Positions 1 to 8,399 of a DNA stretch of 64,000 bases are shown here, one piece after another. The position numbers and the translations under genes were made by a program. Source of the stretch: Bacteroidota bacterium. Its GTDB lineage: Bacteria; Bacteroidota; Bacteroidia; Chitinophagales; Chitinophagaceae. The stretch lies in the NCBI GenBank assembly GCA_023386235.1, contig JAEWKC010000034.1, positions 62,001 through 126,000 of the forward strand, in the 5' to 3' direction. The notes under the pieces were generated by a model. It did no database searches. It saw nothing but the letters and a program-made list of their open reading frames with translations, and was not told where the DNA came from. How positions within the stretch are numbered: position 1 is the stretch's first letter; every line of letters starts with the position of its first letter.

Positions 1-149
1 CATTAATTTTACATTAATTAACACTTATCTTATCTATCATAATAATATAATTATATAAACAATTGACCAATAGACAGGATTGACGTTAATCAATTTTAAG
101 TAAATTTCATAACCGATCTGTAAGGTTTATTAACAAATCCATTATATCA

Positions 150-181
150 TTTGCCCGTGTTTTTATTTTCAAATACCTTTG
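150..181 (+). promoter_or_regulatory. Bacteroidota-type promoter of rpiA
   Basis: TTTG at 150-153 and TACCTTTG at 174-181 are separated by 20 bases. This matches the Bacteroidota primary sigma factor consensus (TTTG, about 19-20, TAnnTTTG). Transcription should begin near 187, giving an A-rich leader of about 14 bases without a Shine-Dalgarno site. The first 150 bases of the window are AT-rich and show no gene. Confidence 0.8.
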
Positions 182-200
182 CCACGCAAAAAAAATTACT

Positions 201-887
201 ATGAATCCTAAACAAATAGCAGGCGAAAAAGCAGCCTCTTATATAAAAGATAATATGACAGTAGGCCTGGGTACCGGCTCCACAGCTTATTGGGCAATTA
301 AAAAAATCGGAGAGAGGATTGCCTCAGAAGGATTAAAACTTATCTGCACCGCTACTTCCGTTCAGTCAGAAATACTGGCAAAAGAACACAACATTCCGCT
401 TACTTCCGTAAACGACATCCCGGCTATTGATATTACCATAGACGGAGCCGATGAAATAGATCATCACCTGAATATGATCAAAGGCGGCGGTGGCGCATTG
501 CTGAGAGAAAAAATCATAGCATGGATAACTAAAGAATATATCATTGTAGCAGACGAAAGCAAGTATGTACAGCAGTTGGGAAAATTTAAACTACCGGTAG
601 AGGTCGTTCCTTTTGGATGGGAAAGAACCAAAAAACATTTAGAAAGTTTAGGCGGACTGGCTGCCATCAGAAAGATGAACAACGATGTATACATTACGGA
701 TAACGGCAACTATATCATTGATTGCGACTTTGGCATGCTGGAGCATGTACACGAGCTGCAAGCCAATATTCATAATATTCCTGGCGTGGTGGTTTGCGGA
801 TTATTTCTTGACAGAACTAGTAAACTGATCATTGGTAAAAACAACAGCGAGATACAGGAAATAACACCAGCGGCTTCATTAAAATAA
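201..887 (+). CDS. rpiA: Ribose-5-phosphate isomerase A
   Basis: Interconverts ribose 5-phosphate and ribulose 5-phosphate in the non-oxidative pentose phosphate pathway; cytosolic. At 228 residues the length is normal for RpiA. The phosphate-binding GLGTGSTA lies at residues 22-29, the acidic DGADE at 81-85 and KGGGGALLREK at 94-104, which contains the Lys and Glu expected at the active site. The ATG at 201 follows a strong promoter by 20 bases. It is probably transcribed alone or with the HAD hydrolase 47 bases downstream. Identification is secure. Confidence 0.96.
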   Translation: MNPKQIAGEKAASYIKDNMTVGLGTGSTAYWAIKKIGERIASEGLKLICTATSVQSEILAKEHNIPLTSVNDIPAIDITIDGADEIDHHLNMIKGGGGALLREKIIAWITKEYIIVADESKYVQQLGKFKLPVEVVPFGWERTKKHLESLGGLAAIRKMNNDVYITDNGNYIIDCDFGMLEHVHELQANIHNIPGVVVCGLFLDRTSKLIIGKNNSEIQEITPAASLK

Positions 888-934
888 TTACTGAAAGATT
901 ACTATACATTTTTACATTATCAACGCGCACAATA

Positions 935-1582
935 ATGGCTTTTATTTTTGATATGAACGGAACCATGATAGATGATATGCATTATCACAACACCGCATGG
1001 TTCAAAGTGTTTAAGGAATTGGGCTCTGCAATGTCTGAAGCAGAAACCAAACTCAATATATTTGGTAAAGCGGCGGAAATATTCGACAGAATTCTTGGTA
1101 AAGACCATGGTTTTTCAATAGAAACAATCAATGAAATCTCAAGAAAAAAAGAAGAACAATATCAAACAGATTTTTTGCCCGATCTGCGATTGATCAGCGG
1201 ATTGGATAACTTTTTTGCAAAAGCAAAACAAAGCAATATCCCTATGGCCATTGGCACTGCCGCACCGCAATCAAACATTGATTATGTATTTAAGCACCTG
1301 GATATTGCGCAATATTTTACCGGCACAGTCAGCGCTGATGAAGTAGAGAACAGCAAACCACATCCGGAAGTTTTTTTAAAATGCGCAGAGCTGATGCGAG
1401 TGCCACCTCATGAATGTATTGTATTTGAAGATTCTCCTATGGGCATACTCGCCGCGCAGAATGCAAGCATGAAAGCCGTTGCCATTACTACATTTCACCC
1501 CAAAGAAGATTTCAAAGATTTTGACAATATTCTTTTTGTTATAGACGATTTTACAGATGAAAGATTGACTGCTTTGTTGTAA
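935..1582 (+). CDS. HAD-superfamily hydrolase, beta-phosphoglucomutase-like
   Basis: A 215-residue HAD-like phosphatase or phosphomutase with a helical cap domain. Motif I is FDMNGTMID at residues 5-13, so the nucleophile is Asp6 but the second position of the usual DxD is Asn8. Motif II falls at the GTAAPQSN stretch and the C-terminal acidic motif is VFEDSPMG near residue 165. The cap (about residues 15-95) is typical of the subfamily containing beta-phosphoglucomutase and small sugar-phosphate phosphatases. The substrate cannot be read from the sequence. It follows rpiA on the same strand, which fits sugar-phosphate housekeeping. Confidence 0.85.
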   Translation: MAFIFDMNGTMIDDMHYHNTAWFKVFKELGSAMSEAETKLNIFGKAAEIFDRILGKDHGFSIETINEISRKKEEQYQTDFLPDLRLISGLDNFFAKAKQSNIPMAIGTAAPQSNIDYVFKHLDIAQYFTGTVSADEVENSKPHPEVFLKCAELMRVPPHECIVFEDSPMGILAAQNASMKAVAITTFHPKEDFKDFDNILFVIDDFTDERLTALL

Positions 1583-1634
1583 TGTACAGCAAATGTTGCG
1601 GGTATTCGCAAATCAGTATGTAAAAATCTTTTTA

Positions 1635-1727
1635 GATGCCTCGCTCTGCGCTCGGTATGACAGCATTCTGCGCAAGTAGTCATTATCAGTTACAGATTAT
1701 CACGAAATCTACGTCAGCGAGGCAATC
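1635..1727. repeat. Pair of oppositely oriented intergenic repeat units
   Basis: This 230-bp gap after the HAD gene has no ORF worth calling. It holds two related units in opposite orientation: GATGCCTCGCT at 1635-1645, continuing into CGCTCGGTATGACAG, and on the minus strand GATTGCCTCGCT at 1727-1716. The motif resembles the short GC-richer interspersed repeats common in bacterial intergenic DNA. I see no transposase and no target duplication. The family name is unknown to me. Confidence 0.45.
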
Positions 1728-1765
1728 CTCTCAGTAAAGGGAGGAAACAAGAAGACATAATATTT

Positions 1766-1796
1766 TTTGTCATTTTACCGCAGATATGTAATTTCA
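1766..1796 (+). promoter_or_regulatory. Probable promoter of the S9 peptidase gene
   Basis: TTTG at 1766-1769 and TAATTTCA at 1789-1796 are spaced by 19 bases, 18 bases before the ATG at 1814. The -7 element keeps TAnnTT but deviates at its last two positions, so it should be weaker than the rpiA promoter. Confidence 0.5.
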
Positions 1797-1813
1797 CACC
1801 AAACAAACGAAAC

Positions 1814-3949
1814 ATGCACATCTACAAAAAGGCTGCAATGGCCTTCTCTATTTTTTTTATATCAACTACCGTAATGAGTCAGCAAACTATTTGGCCGCAA
1901 GCAAAACCACCTGTTGCAGAAAAGAAAGAACACATCAGAAACATACACAACGATCCTGTAAACGACGAATATTATTGGATGTATGATTTTTTTGGCAAAG
2001 GACCCGACAGCACTAATGTAATCAATTACCTGACGGCGGAAAACGCCTACCTTGATATTATGATGAAGGATACGGAAGCTTTGCAAGACACGCTTTTCAA
2101 AGAAATGAGAAGCAGAATAAAAGAAAAAGACGAAAGCGTACCCGTTTTCAGAAACGGCTATTATTACTACACGCGTACAGACGATGGTAAGCAGTATTAT
2201 AAATATTGTCGTAAGAAAGGCAACCTCAGCGCTCCGGAAGAGATATTGCTGGATGTAGATAAAATGGCCGAAGGATATCCTTATTACTCGGTAACCGGCT
2301 TCAGTGTTAGCCCCAACAATAATAAACTGATCTACGGAGAAGATGTTGTTTCGCGCAGGCAATACAAATTATATATAAAAGATCTGCGCACAGGAGAAGT
2401 GAAAGACTTAGGCATTAGCAATACTACCGGCGGGGCCGTTTGGGCTGCCGACAACAAAAATATTTTCTACACGGCCAAAAATCCAGCTACCCTGCTATCA
2501 GAAAAAATCAAAAGGCATACTTTGGGTACAGAATCTTCCAACGATGTGGTGGTATACGAAGAAAAAGACAAATCTAATTACATTGGCGTTTATAAATCAA
2601 AAAATCAAAAATGGATTATTATCAACTCCGGAGCTACCACTTCTTCCGAAGCATTTTTGCTTCCCGCCGATAAACCCTTAGGGAAATTTGTTTCTTTTCA
2701 GCCGAGAATGAAAGACGTACTGTACAGCATTACTCCGCTAGAGGATAAATTTCTTATTCATACCAATAAAGACGCGCTGAACTTTAAAGTAATGGAAACA
2801 CCCCTGGCCAAAACAAGTGTTGAAAACTGGAAAGATTTTATTTCGCATAGAAAAGATGTATTGATAGAAGGCATTGATGAATTTAAAAACTTTCTTGCTT
2901 TTTCTGAAAGACAAAACGGACTTAATCAAATTGTGATTTTAAACAGGAAGACCGGCAAGAAAGAATTCCTGAAATTTGATGAGCCGGCTTATACACTTTA
3001 TCCTTCAGGAAATCCTGAGTACGATACAGACAATTTCCGCTTTGGCTATACTTCCATGATTACCCCTACTTCACAATACGAACAGAACCTGGCAACCGGT
3101 AAAAGAACATTATTAAAACAACAGGAAGTTGTGGGCGGATACGATAAATCGCAATACGTTACAGAGCGTCTTTTTGCTACGGCTGCCGATGGCACAAAAA
3201 TACCCGTTTCCATCGTTTACAAAAAGGGCTTTAAAAAAGATGGCAACGCGCCTCTACTGCAATATGCTTACGGCAGCTATGGCAACAGCATGAATGCAAG
3301 CTTTAGTTCCGGACGACTTAGCCTGCTCGACAGAGGATTTGTCTATGCCATGGCGCATATACGCGGTGGCGAAGAAATGGGCAGACAATGGTACGAAGAC
3401 GGTAAAATGATGAAGAAGAAAAATACCTTCACCGATTTTATTGATGTATCTAAATACCTAATCAGTGAAAAATTCACTTCTCCGCAGCATCTTTATGCGC
3501 AGGGTGGCAGCGCCGGAGGTTTACTGATGGGCGCTGTGGCAAATATGGCTCCGCAATTATACAACGGCATGGTGGCCCAGGTACCTTTTGTAGATGTGAT
3601 AAATACCATGCTTGATGAGAACATTCCGCTGACTACCAATGAATACGATGAATGGGGAAATCCTAACAATCAGGAGGCATATCTGTATATGAAAAGTTAT
3701 TCTCCTTATGAGAATATTGAAAGAAAAAACTATCCCAACCTGCTTGTTACCACCGGCCTGCACGACAGCCAGGTGCAATATTTTGAGCCTGCTAAATGGG
3801 TAGCCAAACTGCGCGATTATAAAACCGGCAATAATGTAATCCTGCTGAAAACCGATATGGATTACGGACATGGCGGCGCCAGCGGACGTTTTGATTATCT
3901 TAAAGACATAGCGCTTGTCTATGCATTCTTATTGAAGCTGGAAAAATAA
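1814..3949 (+). CDS. Exported S9A oligopeptidase B-like serine peptidase
   Basis: A 711-residue prolyl oligopeptidase-family serine peptidase that cleaves short peptides. Residues 1-23 form a Sec signal peptide ending near SQQ, so it is exported, unlike cytosolic E. coli PtrB. A seven-bladed propeller occupies about residues 80-430 and the alpha/beta-hydrolase domain follows. The nucleophile lies in GGSAGG (about residue 565) and the catalytic His in DYGHGGASGRFDY near the C-terminus; the N-terminal and catalytic sequence pattern is closest to oligopeptidase B. Length is normal and no active-site residue looks lost. Specificity (Pro versus Lys/Arg) is inferred only. Confidence 0.9.
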   Translation: MHIYKKAAMAFSIFFISTTVMSQQTIWPQAKPPVAEKKEHIRNIHNDPVNDEYYWMYDFFGKGPDSTNVINYLTAENAYLDIMMKDTEALQDTLFKEMRSRIKEKDESVPVFRNGYYYYTRTDDGKQYYKYCRKKGNLSAPEEILLDVDKMAEGYPYYSVTGFSVSPNNNKLIYGEDVVSRRQYKLYIKDLRTGEVKDLGISNTTGGAVWAADNKNIFYTAKNPATLLSEKIKRHTLGTESSNDVVVYEEKDKSNYIGVYKSKNQKWIIINSGATTSSEAFLLPADKPLGKFVSFQPRMKDVLYSITPLEDKFLIHTNKDALNFKVMETPLAKTSVENWKDFISHRKDVLIEGIDEFKNFLAFSERQNGLNQIVILNRKTGKKEFLKFDEPAYTLYPSGNPEYDTDNFRFGYTSMITPTSQYEQNLATGKRTLLKQQEVVGGYDKSQYVTERLFATAADGTKIPVSIVYKKGFKKDGNAPLLQYAYGSYGNSMNASFSSGRLSLLDRGFVYAMAHIRGGEEMGRQWYEDGKMMKKKNTFTDFIDVSKYLISEKFTSPQHLYAQGGSAGGLLMGAVANMAPQLYNGMVAQVPFVDVINTMLDENIPLTTNEYDEWGNPNNQEAYLYMKSYSPYENIERKNYPNLLVTTGLHDSQVQYFEPAKWVAKLRDYKTGNNVILLKTDMDYGHGGASGRFDYLKDIALVYAFLLKLEK

Positions 3950-4108
3950 ATGATGAATGGTTATTGATGAGTGATGGGGTGATGGCGATGAGTGATAAAG
4001 CGGTCGGGGAGTTGAGGTCTGCTATCTCCCGCTTTTAGTTTTTTAATCCGCAAATAACCATGAATAACACAATTATACAACAAAAAATCCACCAGCATTA
4101 AGGCTGCT

Positions 4109-4136
4109 ATCCCCCGCCGGCGGGGGCAGGGGGTGG
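4109..4136 (+). repeat. Left terminal inverted repeat of the DUF559 unit
   Basis: A GC-rich 28-bp sequence in an AT-rich surrounding. It matches the reverse complement of 4545-4572 at 27 of 28 positions. It contains its own 16-bp perfect palindrome at 4111-4126 (CCCCCGCCGGCGGGGG), so each end can fold alone. The 160 bases before it (3950-4108) hold no recognisable gene. Confidence 0.85.
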
Positions 4137-4145
4137 ACGCTAACA

Positions 4146-4574
4146 ATGATTAAAAACAGGCAAATGAAACACAGCAATTATTTCTATAACAAAAGCCTAC
4201 AGCCCAACGCGAATAAGCTTCGCAAAGCAATGACCAAAGCAGAAGCCTGTTTATGGAAATATGCACTAAAATCGAAGCAATTGCATGGATATCAATTCAG
4301 ACGGCAAAGACCGGTTTCAAAGTATATTGCAGATTTTATGTGTAAAGAATTGATGTTGATTATTGAAGTTGACGGCATCACCCATACTTTTGAAGAAGCT
4401 TTGGAAAAAGATACGCAACGGGAAAAAGCGTTAAATGAGCTGGGTTTTACAGTTATGCGCTTTATCGATAATGAAATTTTAACCCAGATACAGGAAGTAA
4501 AAAGAATTTTAAGTGAATGGATAATTGCTAATAAAGATAAATTTCCACCCCCTGCCCCCGCCAGCGGGGGATAA
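4146..4574 (+). CDS. DUF559 (Vsr-like PD-(D/E)XK) endonuclease-domain protein
   Basis: A 142-residue protein of the DUF559 family, which has the Vsr/restriction-endonuclease-like fold. The core signature is at residues 31-110: AEACLWKYAL, GYQFRRQRP, then IADF with Asp63 and EVDG with Glu74 and Asp76 as likely metal ligands. The last residues, PPPAPASGG and the stop codon, are encoded by the right-hand terminal repeat. The start may instead be the ATG at 4164 (MKHSN), which fits the family better. There is no partner methylase or restriction gene nearby. A role in moving or maintaining its own repeat-flanked unit is inference; the biochemical activity is unknown. Confidence 0.85.
   Translation: MIKNRQMKHSNYFYNKSLQPNANKLRKAMTKAEACLWKYALKSKQLHGYQFRRQRPVSKYIADFMCKELMLIIEVDGITHTFEEALEKDTQREKALNELGFTVMRFIDNEILTQIQEVKRILSEWIIANKDKFPPPAPASGG
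4545..4572 (-). repeat. Right terminal inverted repeat of the DUF559 unit
   Basis: Reverse-complement partner of 4109-4136 with one mismatch in 28. It overlaps the 3' end of the DUF559 gene, encodes its last nine residues and supplies the first two bases of the TAA stop. I could not see a target-site duplication outside the repeats. The bases from 4575 to 4694 hold no gene. Confidence 0.85.
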
Positions 4575-4694
4575 ATAAGTTCGGACTGTAATCAATCATT
4601 TTTATAAATTTCACTAACTACTTTTCAGTACATTACCACGAAATGAATACTTCTGAGAACACAATTGCGCGGGAATAAATTCGATCAAGAATCT

Positions 4695-5801
4695 TTACCA
4701 TTTCAAATAATCTTTCTTCAACAAATAATAATATGCCTCATAGCTGTGGTGCAGGAAATAGTTTTTGCTGTGCTTAGGATCGTTTTCATTGAAAATGGTA
4801 AGATAATCTTTGTCCGGCATTAAAACCACCGGCGAGCCGGCACGCATATAATTGATGCTATTTGAATAAACAGGTTCTTTAAAACCCGGCAACATTTTAC
4901 TGATGCTCATTTTATAAAACCCTTTGCCGAAATACCTGATATACATTTGCTGTGTCTTTGCAGGTTTTCTTTCCATTTTATTGAATATATGTGTCAAGGC
5001 AGCGCGCTTAACAATTCCTATATCTTTAAAACTGCTTTTCACGTTTATTAGAGGGTTGTGGGCGTTCATATTATCCATTGTCTGCAAAGTAAAGGGCGAT
5101 TCGCAAACCCAATCTTTTGCATTCACCACAGAACAGGCCCAGCCTCCGCGGGTAATAAAATCGTAGTCGTATACATATTGCATATTGCCCGGCTTGGGAG
5201 GTGCGCTGCAATAAGTTTTAAACAAAATATCTTTCGGCAAAGTGCCGTCCTGCTGGCGGTAATGCAGGTAAGATCTTAGTAAATAGGCAATGGCGCCACC
5301 CTGGCTATGCCCGAAAACATAGAAATCTTTTATTCCGATTTGGTAGCTTTCTTTTATTTTACTCACTACATCATCGGCCATAGAAGCCAAAGCTATCGTC
5401 CAGCCTGTATGTACAGCTGCCTCTTTATTTTCGGCCAGCTTATATTCAAATTTTTTATCTGAAAATTCTAAAACTCCTTGAGCGGGGATCATGGCAAAAT
5501 AATAATTGGCCGCCCAGCTGGTATCGTTGCCCACGGTACCGCGAATAGAAATAATAGCCGTTTTCTTTTTATCATTTACATAAAAACTCCACCTATTGCT
5601 TAAGCCTGCAACGGGCGATTGATAAGTTCTTTTATATTCTTTTCTTAAATTAAAAATCTCTGCCGAATCTTTACCGCCCTTCAATCCGCTTACGGCCATC
5701 ATAGTTGTATACTCCACAGCATCAAAACCCGGTTGCAGCACGTTTTGCGCCAACACAACATTTGTAATAAACAGTAATAAGAAAAAAAGTTTTATCCTCA
5801 T
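4695..5801 (-). CDS. Exported lipase (class 3)-like alpha/beta hydrolase
   Basis: A 368-residue secreted or periplasmic protein with an N-terminal signal peptide (cleavage near residue 19, after VVLA). The nucleophile elbow GHSQGG near residue 165 and the preceding ISIRGTVG stretch, which would provide the oxyanion side, match the Lipase_3 family. Substrate is not evident; the family hydrolyses acylglycerols or other esters. It stands alone with no partner gene. The downstream neighbour on the opposite strand is the DUF559 unit. Confidence 0.8.
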   Translation of the reverse strand: MRIKLFFLLLFITNVVLAQNVLQPGFDAVEYTTMMAVSGLKGGKDSAEIFNLRKEYKRTYQSPVAGLSNRWSFYVNDKKKTAIISIRGTVGNDTSWAANYYFAMIPAQGVLEFSDKKFEYKLAENKEAAVHTGWTIALASMADDVVSKIKESYQIGIKDFYVFGHSQGGAIAYLLRSYLHYRQQDGTLPKDILFKTYCSAPPKPGNMQYVYDYDFITRGGWACSVVNAKDWVCESPFTLQTMDNMNAHNPLINVKSSFKDIGIVKRAALTHIFNKMERKPAKTQQMYIRYFGKGFYKMSISKMLPGFKEPVYSNSINYMRAGSPVVLMPDKDYLTIFNENDPKHSKNYFLHHSYEAYYYLLKKDYLKW

Positions 5802-5939
5802 ATAACAAAATTTGCACGCAAGATAATAAGAGTTGAATAAAATGTAAAGGCTTTTATTTCAGACAGCAAATCGAATAAAAAAAATTCCCCGCGAGTTTAT
5901 AAACGGGGGAATGAATCAAAATTTATGAAAACGCAATTA

Positions 5940-6941
5940 TCAGTATTTTAATCTTAAAGGCACTTCAATGGTATAGTTATAAGGTGTTTTTATCTTTAGT
6001 ATTATATCCATATTGCCCGTAGTAAATATGCCTGAATCCAAAAAATTTACACGCCATTCAAGATCGTAAAATTTAGCCGACAGATCTAATAACTTACCCA
6101 GATTCCCAAACATACTTATCAATTGTCGTGCATCTTTTGCATAAATAAAAGCGCCGTTCGCAGCCATTGCCTGCGGCAGTAATTCGAGCGAAGAGCCGGA
6201 GCCAAGGCCGATATTGTAGAGTCTTACACTTTTGCTCACTGCAAAATCAGAGACTTGTTTATTAGTATAGCCACCTTCCGTATCATCGCCGTCAGTAAAG
6301 GTCAGCACTACCTTATTTTGCTTACCTCCTTTAGCTGCACATGCCTCTATAGCATTGTATTGCGAACGGTATAAAGGAGTAGAGCCGCCTTCCTGGTTAC
6401 GCAAAGCTTCTATTTGTGCAAGCAAAGTTGTGGTATCTGCACTAAAGTTTTCTCCATACTTCTTAAAAGTACTACCGTTAAAAGACCATAACCATGCGTT
6501 ATTATTAGCGCCAATATTTTTTGTAAATGTTTTTGCGGCATCCAGCCGGTAATCGTTCGGATCAGTGGAAGAAATACTTCCGCTCTGATCCATCAACATT
6601 AAAGCCGAATAATTCCCGGTTGAATTTCCTCCCGATAAAATCGTCTTAAGATTTGAAAATGCATAATTGTTTCCACTCACTGAAATAGTATCAATCACAA
6701 AATGACCTGCCTTTAACTGGTTGTCCATATTCTTGGAATCTTTGAATACAGCCAGTCTTACAGAAAAACGTATAAACTTATCCGTCTTTTCAATTACGGC
6801 AATATTAGATACGGCAGCCGATGGCAATGAGTTATCATCCAACGGCGGTACAATTTCAACATCGTTTTTTGTACATGATACAGCGAGCAGAGTTACTACG
6901 GAAATACACCATACCAAATGACGGAAATAATTGTTTTTCAT
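5940..6941 (-). CDS. von Willebrand factor A domain lipoprotein
   Basis: A predicted lipoprotein. The signal peptide ends in LLAVSC, placing the lipid-anchored Cys about 23 residues after the ATG at 6941, which is why I prefer this start over one eight codons upstream. A vWA domain occupies the middle: the MIDAS signature DQSGSISS and the later TFTDGDDTEGG are intact, so metal-dependent ligand binding is likely. The C-terminal 80 residues look like a small beta domain. The ligand is unknown. A 7-6-7 inverted repeat lies about 85-105 bases upstream. Confidence 0.8.
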   Translation of the reverse strand: MKNNYFRHLVWCISVVTLLAVSCTKNDVEIVPPLDDNSLPSAAVSNIAVIEKTDKFIRFSVRLAVFKDSKNMDNQLKAGHFVIDTISVSGNNYAFSNLKTILSGGNSTGNYSALMLMDQSGSISSTDPNDYRLDAAKTFTKNIGANNNAWLWSFNGSTFKKYGENFSADTTTLLAQIEALRNQEGGSTPLYRSQYNAIEACAAKGGKQNKVVLTFTDGDDTEGGYTNKQVSDFAVSKSVRLYNIGLGSGSSLELLPQAMAANGAFIYAKDARQLISMFGNLGKLLDLSAKFYDLEWRVNFLDSGIFTTGNMDIILKIKTPYNYTIEVPLRLKY

Positions 6942-7024
6942 ATGTCTATTTTTTTTTACCTGCAAAAGGCAATTATTAAAAGAATAATTTCACTGCAAGA
7001 TTAGTGTGTTTAAAAGAGTTGTAC

Positions 7025-7044
7025 AATCCCCATTTCAGGGGATT
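7025..7044. promoter_or_regulatory. Inverted repeat between folC and the vWA lipoprotein gene
   Basis: AATCCCC at 7025-7031 and GGGGATT at 7038-7044 form a perfect 7-bp inverted repeat with a six-base spacer. On the plus strand it is followed by T residues and looks like a terminator, but no plus-strand gene ends here; on the strand of both neighbours there is no T-run. It could be a protein-binding site or an mRNA hairpin in the lipoprotein leader. Confidence 0.4.
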
Positions 7045-7115
7045 TTTATTTAACGAGAACCAAGGGGAAAAATTTGTCCTGATGTAAAAGTTCTCACATG
7101 GTATGGCAAGTGTCC

Positions 7116-8399
7116 TCAGACTTCGGCCACAACAAATACGCTGCCGCAAATCAATATCATATCATCTGCAGACGCATCGGCTTTGGCAGCCTGCAAAGCA
7201 AGCACTACCGTAGAATAGGCGTTGCCACTTATTCCTTTTTCTCTGGCAAATAATTGTAACTCTTTTTCGTCCATAGCGCGCGGCATTGCGGCTTTTGTAA
7301 AATAATAAACAGCGTTTTTAGGAAGCAGAGAAAGCACGGTGCTTACATCCTTATCCTTTACAAAGCCAATAACGATGCGCAATTGGTTGTATGTTGCCTT
7401 TTTAAGATTTTCATTTATTTGCCTGATGCCATCTTCGTTATGACCCACATCGGCAATGATTACCGGGTTTTTCTGGATCAGTTCCCATCTGCCAAATAAG
7501 CCAGTAAGCTTCTTAGTATGAGCTATTCCTTCTGTTATGGCCGCTTCAGAAATGTTCCAGCCTTTTTCTTTTAACGCATCAATCGTTGCCAGAACTGCCA
7601 ATAAATTTTTCGATTGGTACAGCCCGTTCAGATCCATTCGATAAGTATACTTTTTAGCATCCTTCTCCACGTCTACATCTAAAAAAACTAAAGATTGCCG
7701 CTGCTGCATTATACGATAATGCTTTGGCGCATCAATAATATACGCTTGCTTTAAAGTGGCTTCTTCCTCAAATACAGGTTTGGTTTCCGGCAATATTTCT
7801 CCTATCACCACAGGTGTTTTTTCTTTAATAATTCCTGCTTTGGAATAGGCAATTTTAGCTAGTGTATCGCCAAGAATATTTATATGATCAAGATTGATGT
7901 TGGTGATTACAGACACTTCCGGATGAATAATATTCGTGCTATCGAGCCGGCCGCCCATACCTGTTTCTATAACAGCTATATCCACATTTTGCTCGGCAAA
8001 ATATTGAAATGCCATAGCTACGGTTACTTCAAAAAAAGAAGGTTGTGTTTGCGCAATAACTGGTTTTATTTTTTCTACAAAATCTATTACGAATGTCTCG
8101 CTGCACATCTGCCCGTTTACCTTTATTCTTTCCCTGAAATCTTTCAGGTGAGGGGATGTATACAGTCCCGTACGATAGCCCGCGCTCTGTAGTATAGCAG
8201 CCAGCATGTGACTGGTAGAGCCTTTGCCATTGGTGCCCGCTACATGAATACTCTTGAATTTATCCTGGGGATTATCCAGCGCAGCGCATAATTCCAGCGT
8301 ATTGGTAAGATTATTCTTATAGGCTATCTTCCCCACTTTACTAAACATGGGCAATTGCGCATACAGATAATCTATAGTCTCTTTATATTGTGGGTTCAT
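7116..8399 (-). CDS. folC: Bifunctional folylpolyglutamate/dihydrofolate synthase
   Basis: Adds glutamate to folates (and to dihydropteroate where bifunctional) in one-carbon metabolism; a Mur-ligase-fold cytosolic enzyme. The P-loop AGTNGKGST and the following GLYTSPHL are diagnostic, and VIETGMGGRLD is the central Mg/ATP region. I start it at the ATG at 8399 (MNPQYKETIDYLY), giving 427 residues, the family length; the longer upstream reading frame is tdk in another frame. The ATG overlaps the tdk stop as ATGA (8399-8396), so the two are translationally coupled. Confidence 0.94.
   Translation of the reverse strand: MNPQYKETIDYLYAQLPMFSKVGKIAYKNNLTNTLELCAALDNPQDKFKSIHVAGTNGKGSTSHMLAAILQSAGYRTGLYTSPHLKDFRERIKVNGQMCSETFVIDFVEKIKPVIAQTQPSFFEVTVAMAFQYFAEQNVDIAVIETGMGGRLDSTNIIHPEVSVITNINLDHINILGDTLAKIAYSKAGIIKEKTPVVIGEILPETKPVFEEEATLKQAYIIDAPKHYRIMQQRQSLVFLDVDVEKDAKKYTYRMDLNGLYQSKNLLAVLATIDALKEKGWNISEAAITEGIAHTKKLTGLFGRWELIQKNPVIIADVGHNEDGIRQINENLKKATYNQLRIVIGFVKDKDVSTVLSLLPKNAVYYFTKAAMPRAMDEKELQLFAREKGISGNAYSTVVLALQAAKADASADDMILICGSVFVVAEV

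Noticed and set aside
4109..4574. DUF559 gene as part of a restriction or defence island
   Set aside because: No methylase, helicase, toxin or other defence gene is nearby; the gene sits alone within its inverted repeats.
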